NCBI GenBank assembly: GCA_902787685.1
Contig: CADAHH010000001.1
Span: 1 to 64,000 of the forward strand
Length of the DNA stretch: 64,000 bases
DNA from: an uncultured Eubacteriales bacterium
GTDB taxonomy: Bacteria; Bacillota; Clostridia; TANB77; CAG-508
Direction: 5' to 3'
Below are positions 52,620 through 62,848 of the stretch, in pieces. The notes beneath the pieces were generated by a model. The model did no database searches and was not told the DNA's origin. It saw nothing but the letters and a program-made list of their open reading frames with translations. The translations under genes were made by a program, and so were the position numbers. Position 1 is the first letter of the stretch. Each line of letters begins with the position of its first letter.

Positions 52620-55600
52620 TTACTGTTGTAAAAAGAATTGTTGTGCATTTTTTGTTTTATTATATGTTGATTGGATTAATACATATCCTTTCTTTTGTGT
52701 ACTTTGTTCAGGTTGGATTGCCTTTCCTGTTGCAACATTTACAAAAGAAATTGTTCCATTACTATTATGTACTATTTTCCAAATTTGTTTTTTATCTGAT
52801 TGATTTTGTTTTGCTAAAACTAATTTTGAGTTATTATTATTATCTTTTGCAGAAATAGCAAGTGAATTCTTTTTGTTTATTATCATATATCCAACATTTG
52901 ATACTTTTTTGAAAGTAAACTTGCTTTCATCTTTAGCAGGATTTGAATATAATCTTACATTACTATTTACTGTATCTTGCATTGTTTGGAACATTACTCC
53001 ACAATTGTCTTTTGCAAGCATTTTGTAGCTTGTTTGTTCTTTTGGATCTGTTGTTATATAAGTTCCTATTCTATTTTGTCTTTGTAAAGCATATTTTTGT
53101 ATATCTTCTGCTTCCATTTTATCAGTTGAAATTACATCTATTGATTTATCCTCTGATAATATTTCTTCAGGAGAATCACCACTTATTGTCATTCTAAATC
53201 CATTAAATTCCATAGTTTTAGCAATTGCATCTTGATATATGTTTTTACTTAATGCTATTTCAACTCTATTTTTGGGACTTTTTAAAGTTTCCAAGTAAGA
53301 TATAATAGAATTTTCTCCATTCCAATTCCATTCTTTTAATATCAAAACGTCAAAGTTTGCATCTTTATCCAATGATTTAACAATAGTAAGATAGCTCTTT
53401 TCCTCTGAAGCATAATATACATTATCTCTCATATCATATTTGTTGACAATGTCCACAATTTTTTGTAAATTAGCTTTATTTAAATTGCCATTTGGCTTTA
53501 AATGTAAATTTGTAACTAATCCTAGTTGTTTACACAATCTAATATACTGATCCAATGTTGGAATTTGTGTACCTTTCCATGCTGAGTTTTTATATAGTCC
53601 ATAATCATATTTTTTAGCTTCTGCATATGTTAAGTTTTCAATTCTAACACTTGATGAAACTTTATCACCATTTGCAGTTCTTGCTGTTCTAGTTAAATTA
53701 GTATCATGGAATAAAACAGGTATACCATCTTTTGTTACTCTTATATCTGATCCTGAATAATGGAATCCATTTAATCTTGCCATCCAATAGGCTGGTAAAG
53801 TTAATTCTGGAGCTAATTTGTATCCACGGTGAGTTAATGCTTCTACAGCATAATCAGTACTTGGAAAATCTTGAATATTAAGTTCAACTTTAATGTAATA
53901 ATGTAGTAAATCATCTGCAATACTGTGAGAATTATCTTTCCACATATATATTTTATATTGCCCATCTTTTAATCCAATAGCTGTTAATTTTTTCTTAACT
54001 TCATTATATATTTGAGTTTTAGTATTATTTATAACATCCTTTTCTGTTATTTTTGTATTTGCTGCGAAATTGAAATCAACATAATCTATTTCAGAATTGC
54101 TATTTGGTATATAAATTCTAATATTTGTTGTTTGTATTCTTATTTCATCAGAATACAAGTAGAAAGATTGAGCATTTTTATTATTAACATATGTTGATTG
54201 TATTAAGCTGTATTTTACATTTTGTTTATCTTGCTCAGGTTGAATCGCTTTTCCAGTTGCAGCATTTACAAATGCAACTGTTCCATTACTATTATGTACT
54301 ATTTTCCATATTTGTTTTTTATCTGCATAATTTTGTTTTGCTAAAATTAGTCTAGAATTATTATTATAATCTTTTGCAGAAATAGCAAGTGAATTCTTTT
54401 TACTTATTATCATATATCCAGTATTTGATATTTTTTTAAATCTATATAAGCTTTCATCTTTAGCTGGAACATTGATATATAGTCTTACATTACTATTTAC
54501 ATTATTTTGTGTATTTTGGAACATTACATAAGAACTATCTTTTGATAAGATTTTATAGTTAACTGCTTCACTTGGATCAACTTTTGTATAGTTGTCAGAA
54601 TTACTCTCTAAAGTATTGTCTGGAAGAACAAGCTCAACTTTAATATAAAAATGTAATAAATCATCTGCAATACTATGAGAATTATCTTTCCACATACTTA
54701 TTTTATATTCCCCATCTTTTAATCCAATAGATGTTAATTTTTTCTTAATTTCCTCATATATTTGAGTTTTAGTATTATTTATAACATTATTCTCTGTTAT
54801 TTTTTTAGTTACTGCAAAACTGAAATCTATTTTACCCATTTCAGAATTGCTATTTGGTAGATAAACTCTAATATCTGTTGTTTGTATTCTTACTTCATCA
54901 GAATATAAGTAGAAAGATTGAGCGTTTTTATTATTAACATATGTTGATTGTATTAAACTATATTTTACATTTTGTTTATCTTGTTCAGGTTGAATTGCTT
55001 TTCCTGTTGCTGCATTTACAAATGCAACTGTTCCATTACTATTATGTACTATTTTCCATATTTGCTTTTTGTCAGCCTGATTTTGTTTTGCTAAAATTAA
55101 TTTAGAATTATTATTATAATCTTTTGCAGAAATAGCAAATGAATTCTTTTTACTTATTATCATATATCCAATATTTGAAACTTTTTTAAATCTATATAAG
55201 CTTTCATCTTTAGCAGGAATATTCACATATAATCTTACATTGCTACCTACATTATTTTGTGTATTTTGAAACATAACATATGAGCTATTATTTGATAAAA
55301 TTTTATAGTTAACCGCTTCACTTGGATCAACTTTAGTATAGTTGTCAGGATTACTTTCTAAAGTATTGTCTGGAAATAGAAAGTCAACTCTAATATAGTA
55401 GTGTAATAAATCATCTGCCGTACTATGAGAATTATCTTTCCAAAAGTTTATTTTATATTGGTCATCTTTTAATCCTAGAGATGTTAATTTTTTCTTAACT
55501 TCCTCATATATTTGAGTTTTAGTATTATTTATAACGTCTTTTTCTGTTATTTTTTTATCTACTGAAAAGCTAAAATCAATTTTTCCCATTTCAGAATTAT

Positions 55601-57029
55601 TGTTTGGTAAATAAACTCTAATATCTGTTGTTTGTATTCTTATATCTTCACAATATAAGAAGAAAGATTGAGCATTTTTATCTTTAACATATTCTGATTG
55701 TATTAAGTTACAGTTTATTTTTTGTGCATCTTGTTCAGGTTGGATAGCTTTTCCAGTTGCAACATTTATAAATGATACTGTTCCATTACTATTATGTATC
55801 ATTTTCCATAATTGCTTTTTATCTGCTTGATTTTGTTTAGCTAAAATTAGTCTAGAATTATTATTATAATCTTTTGCAGATAAAGCAAATGAATTCTTTT
55901 TACTAATTATCATATATTGATCATTAGAAATATTTTTAAAACTAAATAAGCTTTCATCTCTTGCTGGATAATTTGTATATAGTCTTATATTACTATTAAC
56001 TGAATTTTGAATAGTTTGAAACATTACCCCACAATTATCTTTTGCTAATATTCTATAATTCATAACTTGACTTGGGTTAACATCTGTATAATTACCAAAA
56101 TTATCATTTAATTGTTTAATATATTCTTTAATTTTTTCAATGCTACCAATTTCAGGATTATTTATCATTAATCTATAAACTGATTTATCTAATTTTAAAA
56201 TTTCGTCAACTGAATTAACTCTAACTGTCATTGCTATTCCATTATATTTAAATGTTTGTGCTATTGAATCTTTATAAATAGCCCCATTTACCTCTACTGA
56301 AACTTTATTATTATTATCCTTTAATCCTTTAATAAATGATACTATAGAATCTGACCCATCCCAATTCCAATTATTTACAACATAACTAATATTCGCATTT
56401 GAATTAATTTGTTTTATTATTTTTAATAATTGTCTATCATCAGATGTATAATATACATTATTATTCATATCATGATTATTAACTATCTCTATTAGAGACT
56501 TAGCCATTTCATAAATTGAATCAGTACTAATTGTAACACCTTCATCTTGTATTCTTAAATATATTTCTTTATCAAGTGCTTTTAAAAGGCTAAATACCAT
56601 TTCTATTGAAGCTGTTTTAGGTTTTTCAACAGTCTTGATTGTATCAACACGATTTAATGATGCCCCTACCAATTCCTCTTTTTCTTGTTCTGGTTGTTCA
56701 TTTATAGTTGTTGATACAATTTGATTAATAATAATAACGTTGTCAATTTTAGGAGCTCCATCATTTGTAAAGCCCAAATTTACACTAATTGACTGAATTT
56801 GATCTTTATTATTATTTAACATATCTCTAAAAGAATCTATTGCTTCTTGAGTTTCTTCTTGTGTGTTTTCTTGAGTTTCTTCTTTTATTTCTTCTTGTGT
56901 GGTTTCTTGAACTTCTTCTTGAGTTTCTTCCTGTGTTGTTGCATAACTTACACTATATAATACTAGAGGTTGTATAAATTGTGTAAGTATTAAAAAAATG
57001 ATTACCATGCTTGTGAATTTGTACTTCAT
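52620..57029 (-). CDS. Giant exported protein: tandem lectin-like repeats and glycerophosphodiester-phosphodiesterase domain
   Basis: About 1469 aa from the ATG at 57027-57029 (MKYKFTSM), behind AAAGGTGA. Signal peptide (~5-31), a Thr/Gln/Glu-rich repeat (~32-65), and a GDPD-like C-terminal half (~85-300). Then three tandem ~250-aa units (from ~315, 563 and 813), each a ricin-B-like module (ATGKAIQPEQ, IISKKNS.AISAKDYNNNS) plus a 90-aa helical module (NNTKTQIYEEVKKKLT). A GDPD domain follows (~1063-1315; THRGYKLAPELTLPAY, DIRVTKDGIPVLFHD), then a fourth lectin-like module to the end. In the GDPD the metal Glu before DIRVT seems to be Gly (HYSGSDIRV). Probably a surface or secreted protein binding glycans or teichoic acid. 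Confidence 0.82.
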   Translation of the reverse strand: MKYKFTSMVIIFLILTQFIQPLVLYSVSYATTQEETQEEVQETTQEEIKEETQENTQEETQEAIDSFRDMLNNNKDQIQSISVNLGFTNDGAPKIDNVIIINQIVSTTINEQPEQEKEELVGASLNRVDTIKTVEKPKTASIEMVFSLLKALDKEIYLRIQDEGVTISTDSIYEMAKSLIEIVNNHDMNNNVYYTSDDRQLLKIIKQINSNANISYVVNNWNWDGSDSIVSFIKGLKDNNNKVSVEVNGAIYKDSIAQTFKYNGIAMTVRVNSVDEILKLDKSVYRLMINNPEIGSIEKIKEYIKQLNDNFGNYTDVNPSQVMNYRILAKDNCGVMFQTIQNSVNSNIRLYTNYPARDESLFSFKNISNDQYMIISKKNSFALSAKDYNNNSRLILAKQNQADKKQLWKMIHNSNGTVSFINVATGKAIQPEQDAQKINCNLIQSEYVKDKNAQSFFLYCEDIRIQTTDIRVYLPNNNSEMGKIDFSFSVDKKITEKDVINNTKTQIYEEVKKKLTSLGLKDDQYKINFWKDNSHSTADDLLHYYIRVDFLFPDNTLESNPDNYTKVDPSEAVNYKILSNNSSYVMFQNTQNNVGSNVRLYVNIPAKDESLYRFKKVSNIGYMIISKKNSFAISAKDYNNNSKLILAKQNQADKKQIWKIVHNSNGTVAFVNAATGKAIQPEQDKQNVKYSLIQSTYVNNKNAQSFYLYSDEVRIQTTDIRVYLPNSNSEMGKIDFSFAVTKKITENNVINNTKTQIYEEIKKKLTSIGLKDGEYKISMWKDNSHSIADDLLHFYIKVELVLPDNTLESNSDNYTKVDPSEAVNYKILSKDSSYVMFQNTQNNVNSNVRLYINVPAKDESLYRFKKISNTGYMIISKKNSLAISAKDYNNNSRLILAKQNYADKKQIWKIVHNSNGTVAFVNAATGKAIQPEQDKQNVKYSLIQSTYVNNKNAQSFYLYSDEIRIQTTNIRIYIPNSNSEIDYVDFNFAANTKITEKDVINNTKTQIYNEVKKKLTAIGLKDGQYKIYMWKDNSHSIADDLLHYYIKVELNIQDFPSTDYAVEALTHRGYKLAPELTLPAYWMARLNGFHYSGSDIRVTKDGIPVLFHDTNLTRTARTANGDKVSSSVRIENLTYAEAKKYDYGLYKNSAWKGTQIPTLDQYIRLCKQLGLVTNLHLKPNGNLNKANLQKIVDIVNKYDMRDNVYYASEEKSYLTIVKSLDKDANFDVLILKEWNWNGENSIISYLETLKSPKNRVEIALSKNIYQDAIAKTMEFNGFRMTISGDSPEEILSEDKSIDVISTDKMEAEDIQKYALQRQNRIGTYITTDPKEQTSYKMLAKDNCGVMFQTMQDTVNSNVRLYSNPAKDESKFTFKKVSNVGYMIINKKNSLAISAKDNNNNSKLVLAKQNQSDKKQIWKIVHNSNGTISFVNVATGKAIQPEQSTQKKGYVLIQSTYNKTKNAQQFFLQQ

Positions 57030-57171
57030 AAATTTCACCTTTTTCTTTCTACTAAAATTAATGTAACGAAGTTTTAACATTTATGGTGTTTGATATTAAT
57101 AATTTTAGATTTTTCCCTTTCTTTTTTTTTTTTTTCATTAAAAACAATTCTAGTCAATAAACCCATTTTTT

Positions 57172-57200
57172 ATTATACTATAAATTCCAATTTATGTCAA
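57172..57200 (-). promoter_or_regulatory. Consensus promoter for the surface GDPD gene
   Basis: TTGACA, 17-bp spacer, TATAAT on the minus strand, with a leader of ~140 bases that includes a 14-base A-run (T-run at 57122-57135 on the plus strand), which could vary in length. Confidence 0.8.
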
Positions 57201-57217
57201 TTCTTTATTTTGTATTT

Positions 57218-58339
57218 TTAATCACTTACATCAAAATCCATTGTAATGTTTAAATGATAATCTTTATATGTTTTGCTAACTTTTTCATATATTTCTTTAT
57301 AAACCTGCTCTTTATTTTTGTCACTAAAGTCTATTATAATATCAAAACTAATGCTTTTTTCTTTTTTATTTAAATAAAATCCATGCATCTGTAGCACACT
57401 TTTATATGAGTGAACTATTTTGCTAATCTCTTCTCTAATTGTTTTTACTTCTTCGTCTTGTGTGTTCATTGAATAAATACCTATTGCAGTTAAAATAACG
57501 CCATGTTCATTATATACCTTTTCCATTATATTTCTTGTAAGTTCATCTATTTCAGATGCTTGCATTGTATCTGCAACTTCAATATGAATCGAACCCAAAT
57601 ATGTACTTGGACCATAATTATTTAATATTAAATCATAAGCTCCATATACTTTATCAAAAGTAGATACAGTCTTTTTTATTGATGTTGAAACTTCATTTTC
57701 TATTCTTTCTCCTATAATTTGGCTAATTGTACTTTTTATCATTTCAATACCAGCTTTAATTATTACTATAGAAATAATAGTGCCTATCCAAGCCTCTAAA
57801 GATATCCTCCAAATAATAAATATAATTGCTGCTATTAAAGTTGAAACAGATATTATAGAATCCATTAAAGCATCTTTTCCAGAATCAATAAGTGATTCAG
57901 AATTCACTTTTTTCCCAACCTTTTGTACATATATACCTAGTACAATTTTTACTACAATTGCAACAATAAGAATAATCAATGAAACTGTATTATAATCTGG
58001 TGTTTCTGGATTTATTATTTTCTTTATAGATTCTATTAATGATGTTGTACCTGCATATAATATAATAACTGAAATCAGCATAGCACTTAGGTATTCTGCT
58101 CTTCCATGCCCATAAGGATGTTCTTTGTCTGGTGCTTTACTAGCTAATTTTGTTCCAACTATTGTGATTATTGATGATAATGCATCACTTAAATTATTTA
58201 CTGCATCAAGAACAATTGCAATTGAATTTGAAATCATTCCAATTACAGCTTTAAAACTTGCCAAAAAAATATTGGCAAGTATGCCAATTATACTTGTTTT
58301 AATAATTTGACTTTCTCTACTTTTTTTTGATTTTTCCAC
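57218..58339 (-). CDS. Cation diffusion facilitator transporter
   Basis: A 373-aa CDF protein with six membrane helices. Metal sites: DAVNNLSDALSS in helix II (~43-54), HPYGHGRAEYLSAM (~73-86) and DSGKDALMDS in helix V (~158-167). A cytoplasmic domain (~215-300) is followed by an extra C-terminal domain. Probably exports Mn, Zn or Fe; the second-site D..D pattern is compatible with Mn or Zn. GTG start behind GAAAGGAAAG. Last gene of a four-gene unit. Confidence 0.92.
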   Translation of the reverse strand: MEKSKKSRESQIIKTSIIGILANIFLASFKAVIGMISNSIAIVLDAVNNLSDALSSIITIVGTKLASKAPDKEHPYGHGRAEYLSAMLISVIILYAGTTSLIESIKKIINPETPDYNTVSLIILIVAIVVKIVLGIYVQKVGKKVNSESLIDSGKDALMDSIISVSTLIAAIIFIIWRISLEAWIGTIISIVIIKAGIEMIKSTISQIIGERIENEVSTSIKKTVSTFDKVYGAYDLILNNYGPSTYLGSIHIEVADTMQASEIDELTRNIMEKVYNEHGVILTAIGIYSMNTQDEEVKTIREEISKIVHSYKSVLQMHGFYLNKKEKSISFDIIIDFSDKNKEQVYKEIYEKVSKTYKDYHLNITMDFDVSD

Positions 58340-58358
58340 TATCTATAACTTTCCTTTC

Positions 58359-58880
58359 TTATAAAGCATATTTACTATACTTTTCACTGACTATGCCATA
58401 TATCTCTTTTGCTCCATTGCTTAATTCTGTTTCATCAACTTCACCAATCTTATATCTTTCATACCCAATACATTTATCAGGTTCAGCAATTTTTAATTCT
58501 CCAGATTCCAGTACTCCTTTATATACTATATAAACCCATGATTGTTCTCTATTATATCTATTATCAAAGGTTGTAGCAAAAGTAGCTGTAATAAATTCTT
58601 CAATATTTATTTTAGCATTTTCTCCAACTTCTTCAACAATTTCTCTTTTTAATGCTGTTCTAAAATCTAAATCATCTTCTTTAACTCTACCACCTATTGT
58701 TTCTAATTTAAGTCTTTCATCTCTACATCCCATACCACGTCTTTGAAAAATTATTTTATTATCTTTATCAAATGCATAAACAATAACAGCAACTTGAAAG
58801 TCTTGAGGTAAATCTTTATAGCTATTTATTATATCTTTAAGTTCTTGTATATTATTAACTTCTTTAATATTTAGTTTCAT
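58359..58880 (-). CDS. NUDIX hydrolase
   Basis: A 173-aa protein with an RRG strand (RRGMGCRDERLKLETIGGRV) and a Nudix box from ~70: GGRVKEDDLDFRTALKREIVEEVGE. The REXXEE core is intact. It hydrolyses a nucleoside diphosphate linked to another moiety; substrate unknown. Sixteen bases from the MBL gene upstream and 20 from the CDF gene downstream, so co-transcribed. Confidence 0.9.
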   Translation of the reverse strand: MKLNIKEVNNIQELKDIINSYKDLPQDFQVAVIVYAFDKDNKIIFQRRGMGCRDERLKLETIGGRVKEDDLDFRTALKREIVEEVGENAKINIEEFITATFATTFDNRYNREQSWVYIVYKGVLESGELKIAEPDKCIGYERYKIGEVDETELSNGAKEIYGIVSEKYSKYAL

Positions 58881-58895
58881 AAAATATAACTCCTA

Positions 58896-59705
58896 CTACA
58901 TATCATGATTATAAGTGTATTCTTTTCCAACTTCTGTAACACTAATTTTAATGTCTTCACTTAATTCTTTAATAAATTTATCACAAACTTCATCAACAGT
59001 GCAATGAGCAAGAATTACTTCTTTTACATTTTTTCTCATATATTCAATAGCTTTATTTGTATCTTCACCTAATTCTCTTAAGTGAAATCCACCAAGTACT
59101 GCTAATACTTGATCATTACCGGTTACTTCTTTTGCATATTCAATAATATTACAAATTCCACTATGACTACATCCTGCAATTACTATTATACCATTTGGTG
59201 TATTAATAGCAATTCCAGAATCATCTAATATTTCATCATTATCTCCATTTTCTAAAGCCCATTTGTTAAGTACAACTGGCATTTTTCTTTTTATTTCGCC
59301 AAGAAAAAATACATTCTCAAAAATTTGATATGGTTCTTTTATAAAATATGTTTCAAATCTGTTTTCTATTTCTGTTTTTGATAATTTCAAACCTGAATTA
59401 TGAGTATGGTCATGTTTCCACCATCTTTTATACGTACAATTTGGATGAGCGATTAGTTTTACTTTTCTGTTAAAATACTCTAATCCGTCCCCATGATCAA
59501 AATGCCCATGACTTAAAACAATTGTACTTATATTGTCTAAATCAATATTTAATTTCTTTGCATTTTTTATATAATTATCATTTGGACCAACATCAAATAA
59601 AAACTTATTATTATCTACTTCTATATATGCTGAAAATCCATCATCATTACCAAATACATCTTTTCTAGAGTTTCTTGTATCATTTAAAATTGTTATTTTA
59701 ACCAT
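58896..59705 (-). CDS. Metallo-beta-lactamase-fold hydrolase
   Basis: A 269-aa protein with the binuclear metal motif LSHGHFDHGDGLEYF (~64-78), a later His in AGCSHSGICNIIEYA (~176-190), GGFHL (~204) and a final AHCT (~231). The layout (SGICNI followed by GGFHL) is that of the subfamily annotated as methylaniline-ribofuranosyl phosphate synthase-like MBL proteins; the true substrate is unknown. Member of the operon with the aminopeptidase, Nudix and CDF genes. Confidence 0.88.
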   Translation of the reverse strand: MVKITILNDTRNSRKDVFGNDDGFSAYIEVDNNKFLFDVGPNDNYIKNAKKLNIDLDNISTIVLSHGHFDHGDGLEYFNRKVKLIAHPNCTYKRWWKHDHTHNSGLKLSKTEIENRFETYFIKEPYQIFENVFFLGEIKRKMPVVLNKWALENGDNDEILDDSGIAINTPNGIIVIAGCSHSGICNIIEYAKEVTGNDQVLAVLGGFHLRELGEDTNKAIEYMRKNVKEVILAHCTVDEVCDKFIKELSEDIKISVTEVGKEYTYNHDM

Positions 59706-59732
59706 AATGATTTTACCTCTCCTAAAATTTTA

Positions 59733-60854
59733 TTAATTATCTTTCAACATCTCTGGATTAAGTTGCATCAATTCAGGTAATACGAACTTTCCATCTTTTC
59801 TTACTAACACATCATCAAAATATATTTCTCCTCCACCATATTCTGGAGTTTGAATACATACTATATCCCAATGTATATTTGATCTGTTTCCATTGTCACT
59901 TTCTTCTAAAGCATTTCCTGGTGTAAAATGAAAGCTTCCACATATTTTTTCATCAAATAATGTATCCCCAATAACATTTTTTATATATGGATTTAAACCT
60001 ATAGCAAATTCACCAATATATCTTGCACCTTCATCAGTATCTAATATTTCATTTAACTCTTTTGTTTTTTTACCCGCTTCCGCTTTAATAATTTTTCCAT
60101 CTTTTAATTCAAAATAGATATTTTTAAAAGTTATACCATTATATGTTGTTTCTGTATTATATGTTATATATCCATTTGCACTATATTTAGTTGGACAAGA
60201 CTCAACCTCACCATCTGGAATATTAAAAGTTCCATAATACTTTTCAGCAGGAATTCCTTTTACAGAAAAGTCTAAATCTGTTCCAGGTCCAATAATATGC
60301 ACTTTATCTGTCTTATCTAACAAAGTCTTCAATGGTTCCATAGCTTTTTCCATTTTGTCATAATCCATTGTACAAACATCATAGTAAAAGTCTGTAAAAT
60401 CTTCTATACTCATTTTTGCCATTTGAGCCATCTGAACATTTGGATATCTTAAAATACACCATTTTGTATTTTTTACCCTTTCATTAAAATGTACTGGAGT
60501 TTGATATAACCTGTTATATGTTTCCATACATTTACTTGGAATTCCTTCTAAATCTTTTGAACTTTGAGAGCGAATTCCAATATAAGCATCAGCATTTTGC
60601 ATTCTAATCAAATCATATTTGGCATATTCTTTTATTTGTTCTTCTGAACAATTTAATAATAGTTCTTTTAATACTTTATAATCAATTATATTAAATAAAG
60701 GTAGTGCACCTATTTTCTTTGATTGACTAATAAGTTCATTTGCCAAATCAACACAATCTGTACCAAACATTTCTATTAATATTTTTTCCCCAGCTTTTAG
60801 CTTTACTGAATGATTTAATAAATTTGAAGCAAGCTGTTGTACTCTATTTTCCAT
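59733..60854 (-). CDS. M29 family aminopeptidase (AmpS/PepS-like)
   Basis: A 373-aa metallo-aminopeptidase. Family residues: NIPDGEVESCPTKYSANGYI (metal Glu, ~216-235), GEFAIGLNP (~283), FHFTPGNALEESDNGNRSNIHWDIV (metal His/Asp, ~312-336). It removes N-terminal residues from peptides in the cytoplasm. First gene of the unit running on through the MBL, Nudix and CDF genes. Confidence 0.92.
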   Translation of the reverse strand: MENRVQQLASNLLNHSVKLKAGEKILIEMFGTDCVDLANELISQSKKIGALPLFNIIDYKVLKELLLNCSEEQIKEYAKYDLIRMQNADAYIGIRSQSSKDLEGIPSKCMETYNRLYQTPVHFNERVKNTKWCILRYPNVQMAQMAKMSIEDFTDFYYDVCTMDYDKMEKAMEPLKTLLDKTDKVHIIGPGTDLDFSVKGIPAEKYYGTFNIPDGEVESCPTKYSANGYITYNTETTYNGITFKNIYFELKDGKIIKAEAGKKTKELNEILDTDEGARYIGEFAIGLNPYIKNVIGDTLFDEKICGSFHFTPGNALEESDNGNRSNIHWDIVCIQTPEYGGGEIYFDDVLVRKDGKFVLPELMQLNPEMLKDN

Positions 60855-60872
60855 ATTTAAAAAATCCTTTCT

Positions 60873-60977
60873 AAAGTCTGTCCCATTTTAAAACCGGGAC
60901 TGTCCCCAAATTAAAAGTCTGTCCCATTTTTAAATCGGGACTGTCCCCAAATTAAAAGTCTGTCCCAAATTTAAAAT
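60873..60977. repeat. GGGACTGTCCCC direct repeats, two and a half units
   Basis: Units of 40-41 bases: AAAGTCTGTCCCATTTTAAA + ACCGGGACTGTCCCCAAATT, a second near-copy, and a partial third ending at the stop of the NMNAT-like gene. Each unit can fold GTCCC...GGGAC. Possibly a REP-type family related in behaviour to the GGGGACGGAG repeats. Confidence 0.8.
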
Positions 60978-61441
60978 TATATTTTGAACTCTTTATAAAC
61001 AAAACCTTCCAAATATTTTGAATTTGTATTTGAATCTTGTCTAATTTTATTGGCAGAAATTGGAACTGTAATTCTTTCTTTATCAACTATTCTATTATTG
61101 ATATTTAAATATTCTGCAACTTTTTCACCATATGGTTCACTACTATAAAAATGTGTTACTGGAATACCCTTGATTAATTTAGACAAATAATCCATTTGAA
61201 TATTTACACTTTCTTTGTCTAATCCATATTGTTTTGGACTATTAAATGCATATATAATATGTGCTTTAGGATATAATTTTTTAATCCAGTCTGCTCTCTC
61301 TTCGACTGAATTTTTTATAATGTCTGTATCATATACAACAACATAAAATTCATCCATTTCTTTCATTGCTGTTTCAATTAAATATTGATGCCCTTTATGC
61401 AAAGGTGCAAATTTTCCAATTGTAAATCCAACTTTTTTCAT
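60977..61441 (-). CDS. Nicotinamide-nucleotide adenylyltransferase-like protein (NadR/NadM type)
   Basis: About 154 aa, starting at ATG 61439-61441 (MKKVGFTIGKF), behind AAGGAACC. Nucleotidyltransferase motif GKFAPLHKGH (HXGH-type, ~9-18) and the C-terminal ISANKIRQD (ISSTXXR-type, ~131-139). The domain matches the adenylyltransferase part of NadR, without the kinase domain. It would make NAD from NMN. Substrate assignment is moderately sure. Confidence 0.8.
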   Translation of the reverse strand: MKKVGFTIGKFAPLHKGHQYLIETAMKEMDEFYVVVYDTDIIKNSVEERADWIKKLYPKAHIIYAFNSPKQYGLDKESVNIQMDYLSKLIKGIPVTHFYSSEPYGEKVAEYLNINNRIVDKERITVPISANKIRQDSNTNSKYLEGFVYKEFKI

Positions 61442-61535
61442 AATATTTGGTTCCTTGTTTATTTTTATTAAAAAATATGGCATCATTATCATAATGCCAC
61501 TTAAAGAATCATTATAATTTCATAGAAATCTTATG

Positions 61536-61561
61536 GAGGGCGATTAAAATCGCCCCTACGT
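61536..61561 (+). repeat. GGGCGATT palindrome, copy beside glyA
   Basis: GGGCGATTAAAATCGCCC then CTACG, ten bases before the glyA stop codon on the plus-strand scale. Confidence 0.8.
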
Positions 61562-61571
61562 TTTTAATTTT

Positions 61572-62816
61572 TTACTTAACTGAATCAATTAGTTTTTCAA
61601 CTATATCAATATACTCTTCTCTTTTTTCTTCCTGTTTTCCTTCTTTGCATAATTTTAAATAATCCATTATGATTTTAGCAAGTTCAATAAAGTGTTCTTC
61701 TTTCCAATTTTTTGTTGTCATCGCAGGTGTTCCAATTCTCACTCCTGAAGATTTTAAAGGTGGCAATTCATCATTTGGTATTTGATTTTTATTAAGAGTA
61801 ATATGAATTTTATCTAGTTCCTCTTCTGCTTCTTTTCCAGTAATACCAATTGATCCATATACATTTAGAACAAACATATGATTATCTGTTCCACCAGAAA
61901 TAACTTTCCAACCAGCTTTTACAAATTCATTAGCAAATGTATTTGCATTTTTTATAATTTGTTTTGCATACTTTTTGAATTCTTCAGTATTTGCTTCTTC
62001 GAAACAAATTCCTTTTGCTGCAATTATATGCTCTAAAGGTCCTCCTTGAATTCCAGGAAATACTGCCTTATTGATTTTTTTAATTATATCCTCAGAATTT
62101 GTAAGTATTAAACCACCTCTTGGTCCTCTTAAAGTTTTATGTGTTGTAGATGTAACAACATCTGCATATGGTATAGGACTTGGATGTACTCCACCTGCAA
62201 TTAATCCAGCAACATGAGCCATATCTACCATATAATAAGGCTTTTCACCATTATGCTTTTTAGCATATTCTTCTATAATATCTCTAAATTCTCTATAATC
62301 AATTGTTCTTGAATATGAACTTGCTCCAACTATAATCATTTTTGGATTGTGTTCATATAACTTTTCAGTAAAATCTTTTATATCTATAATTCCATTTTCA
62401 TCCACACCATATGAAACTATATTATAATCTTGACCTGAAAAGCTCATTTTATGTCCATGTGTTAAATGTCCTCCTGCACCTAAATCCATTCCCATAACTG
62501 TATCTCCATGTTGAAGTAAAGCCTTATAAACAGCTTGATTTGCAGAACTTCCACAATGTGGTTGAACATTTGCAAATTTGCAATTAAATAATTTGCATAC
62601 ATCTTCTATTGCTTTTGTTTCAATCATATCTATAAATTCACAACCACCATAATATCGTTTTCCAGAATAACCTTCTGCATATTTATTTGTTAATATGCTT
62701 CCTGCTGCATCTAAAACTCTTTTACTTGGAAAATTTTCTGATGCAATTAGCTCAACATTGTGGTTTTGTCTTTGTTTTTCTAATTCGATAATTTCTTCAT
62801 AACTTTCTTTAATCAT
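61572..62816 (-). CDS. glyA: Serine hydroxymethyltransferase
   Basis: About 414 aa, PLP enzyme moving a one-carbon unit between serine and tetrahydrofolate. HNVELIASENFPSKRV (~19-34), TNKYAEGYSGKRYYGG (~44-59), HCGSSANQAVY (~88), MVDMAHVAGLIAGG (~197-210), and the PLP Lys in TSTTHKTLRGPRGG (~226-239). The start is the second ATG (62814-62816), eight bases after GGGAGG; the first ATG is only two bases from it. Supplies methylene-THF for the thyX enzymes. Confidence 0.97.
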   Translation of the reverse strand: MIKESYEEIIELEKQRQNHNVELIASENFPSKRVLDAAGSILTNKYAEGYSGKRYYGGCEFIDMIETKAIEDVCKLFNCKFANVQPHCGSSANQAVYKALLQHGDTVMGMDLGAGGHLTHGHKMSFSGQDYNIVSYGVDENGIIDIKDFTEKLYEHNPKMIIVGASSYSRTIDYREFRDIIEEYAKKHNGEKPYYMVDMAHVAGLIAGGVHPSPIPYADVVTSTTHKTLRGPRGGLILTNSEDIIKKINKAVFPGIQGGPLEHIIAAKGICFEEANTEEFKKYAKQIIKNANTFANEFVKAGWKVISGGTDNHMFVLNVYGSIGITGKEAEEELDKIHITLNKNQIPNDELPPLKSSGVRIGTPAMTTKNWKEEHFIELAKIIMDYLKLCKEGKQEEKREEYIDIVEKLIDSVK

Positions 62817-62848
62817 GGACATGTCCTCCCTAATATTTATTTAATATT

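Noticed and set aside
57121..57140. T-run at 57122-57135 as a terminator
   Set aside because: No stem precedes it in either direction; it lies in the leader of the surface GDPD gene, downstream of a consensus promoter.
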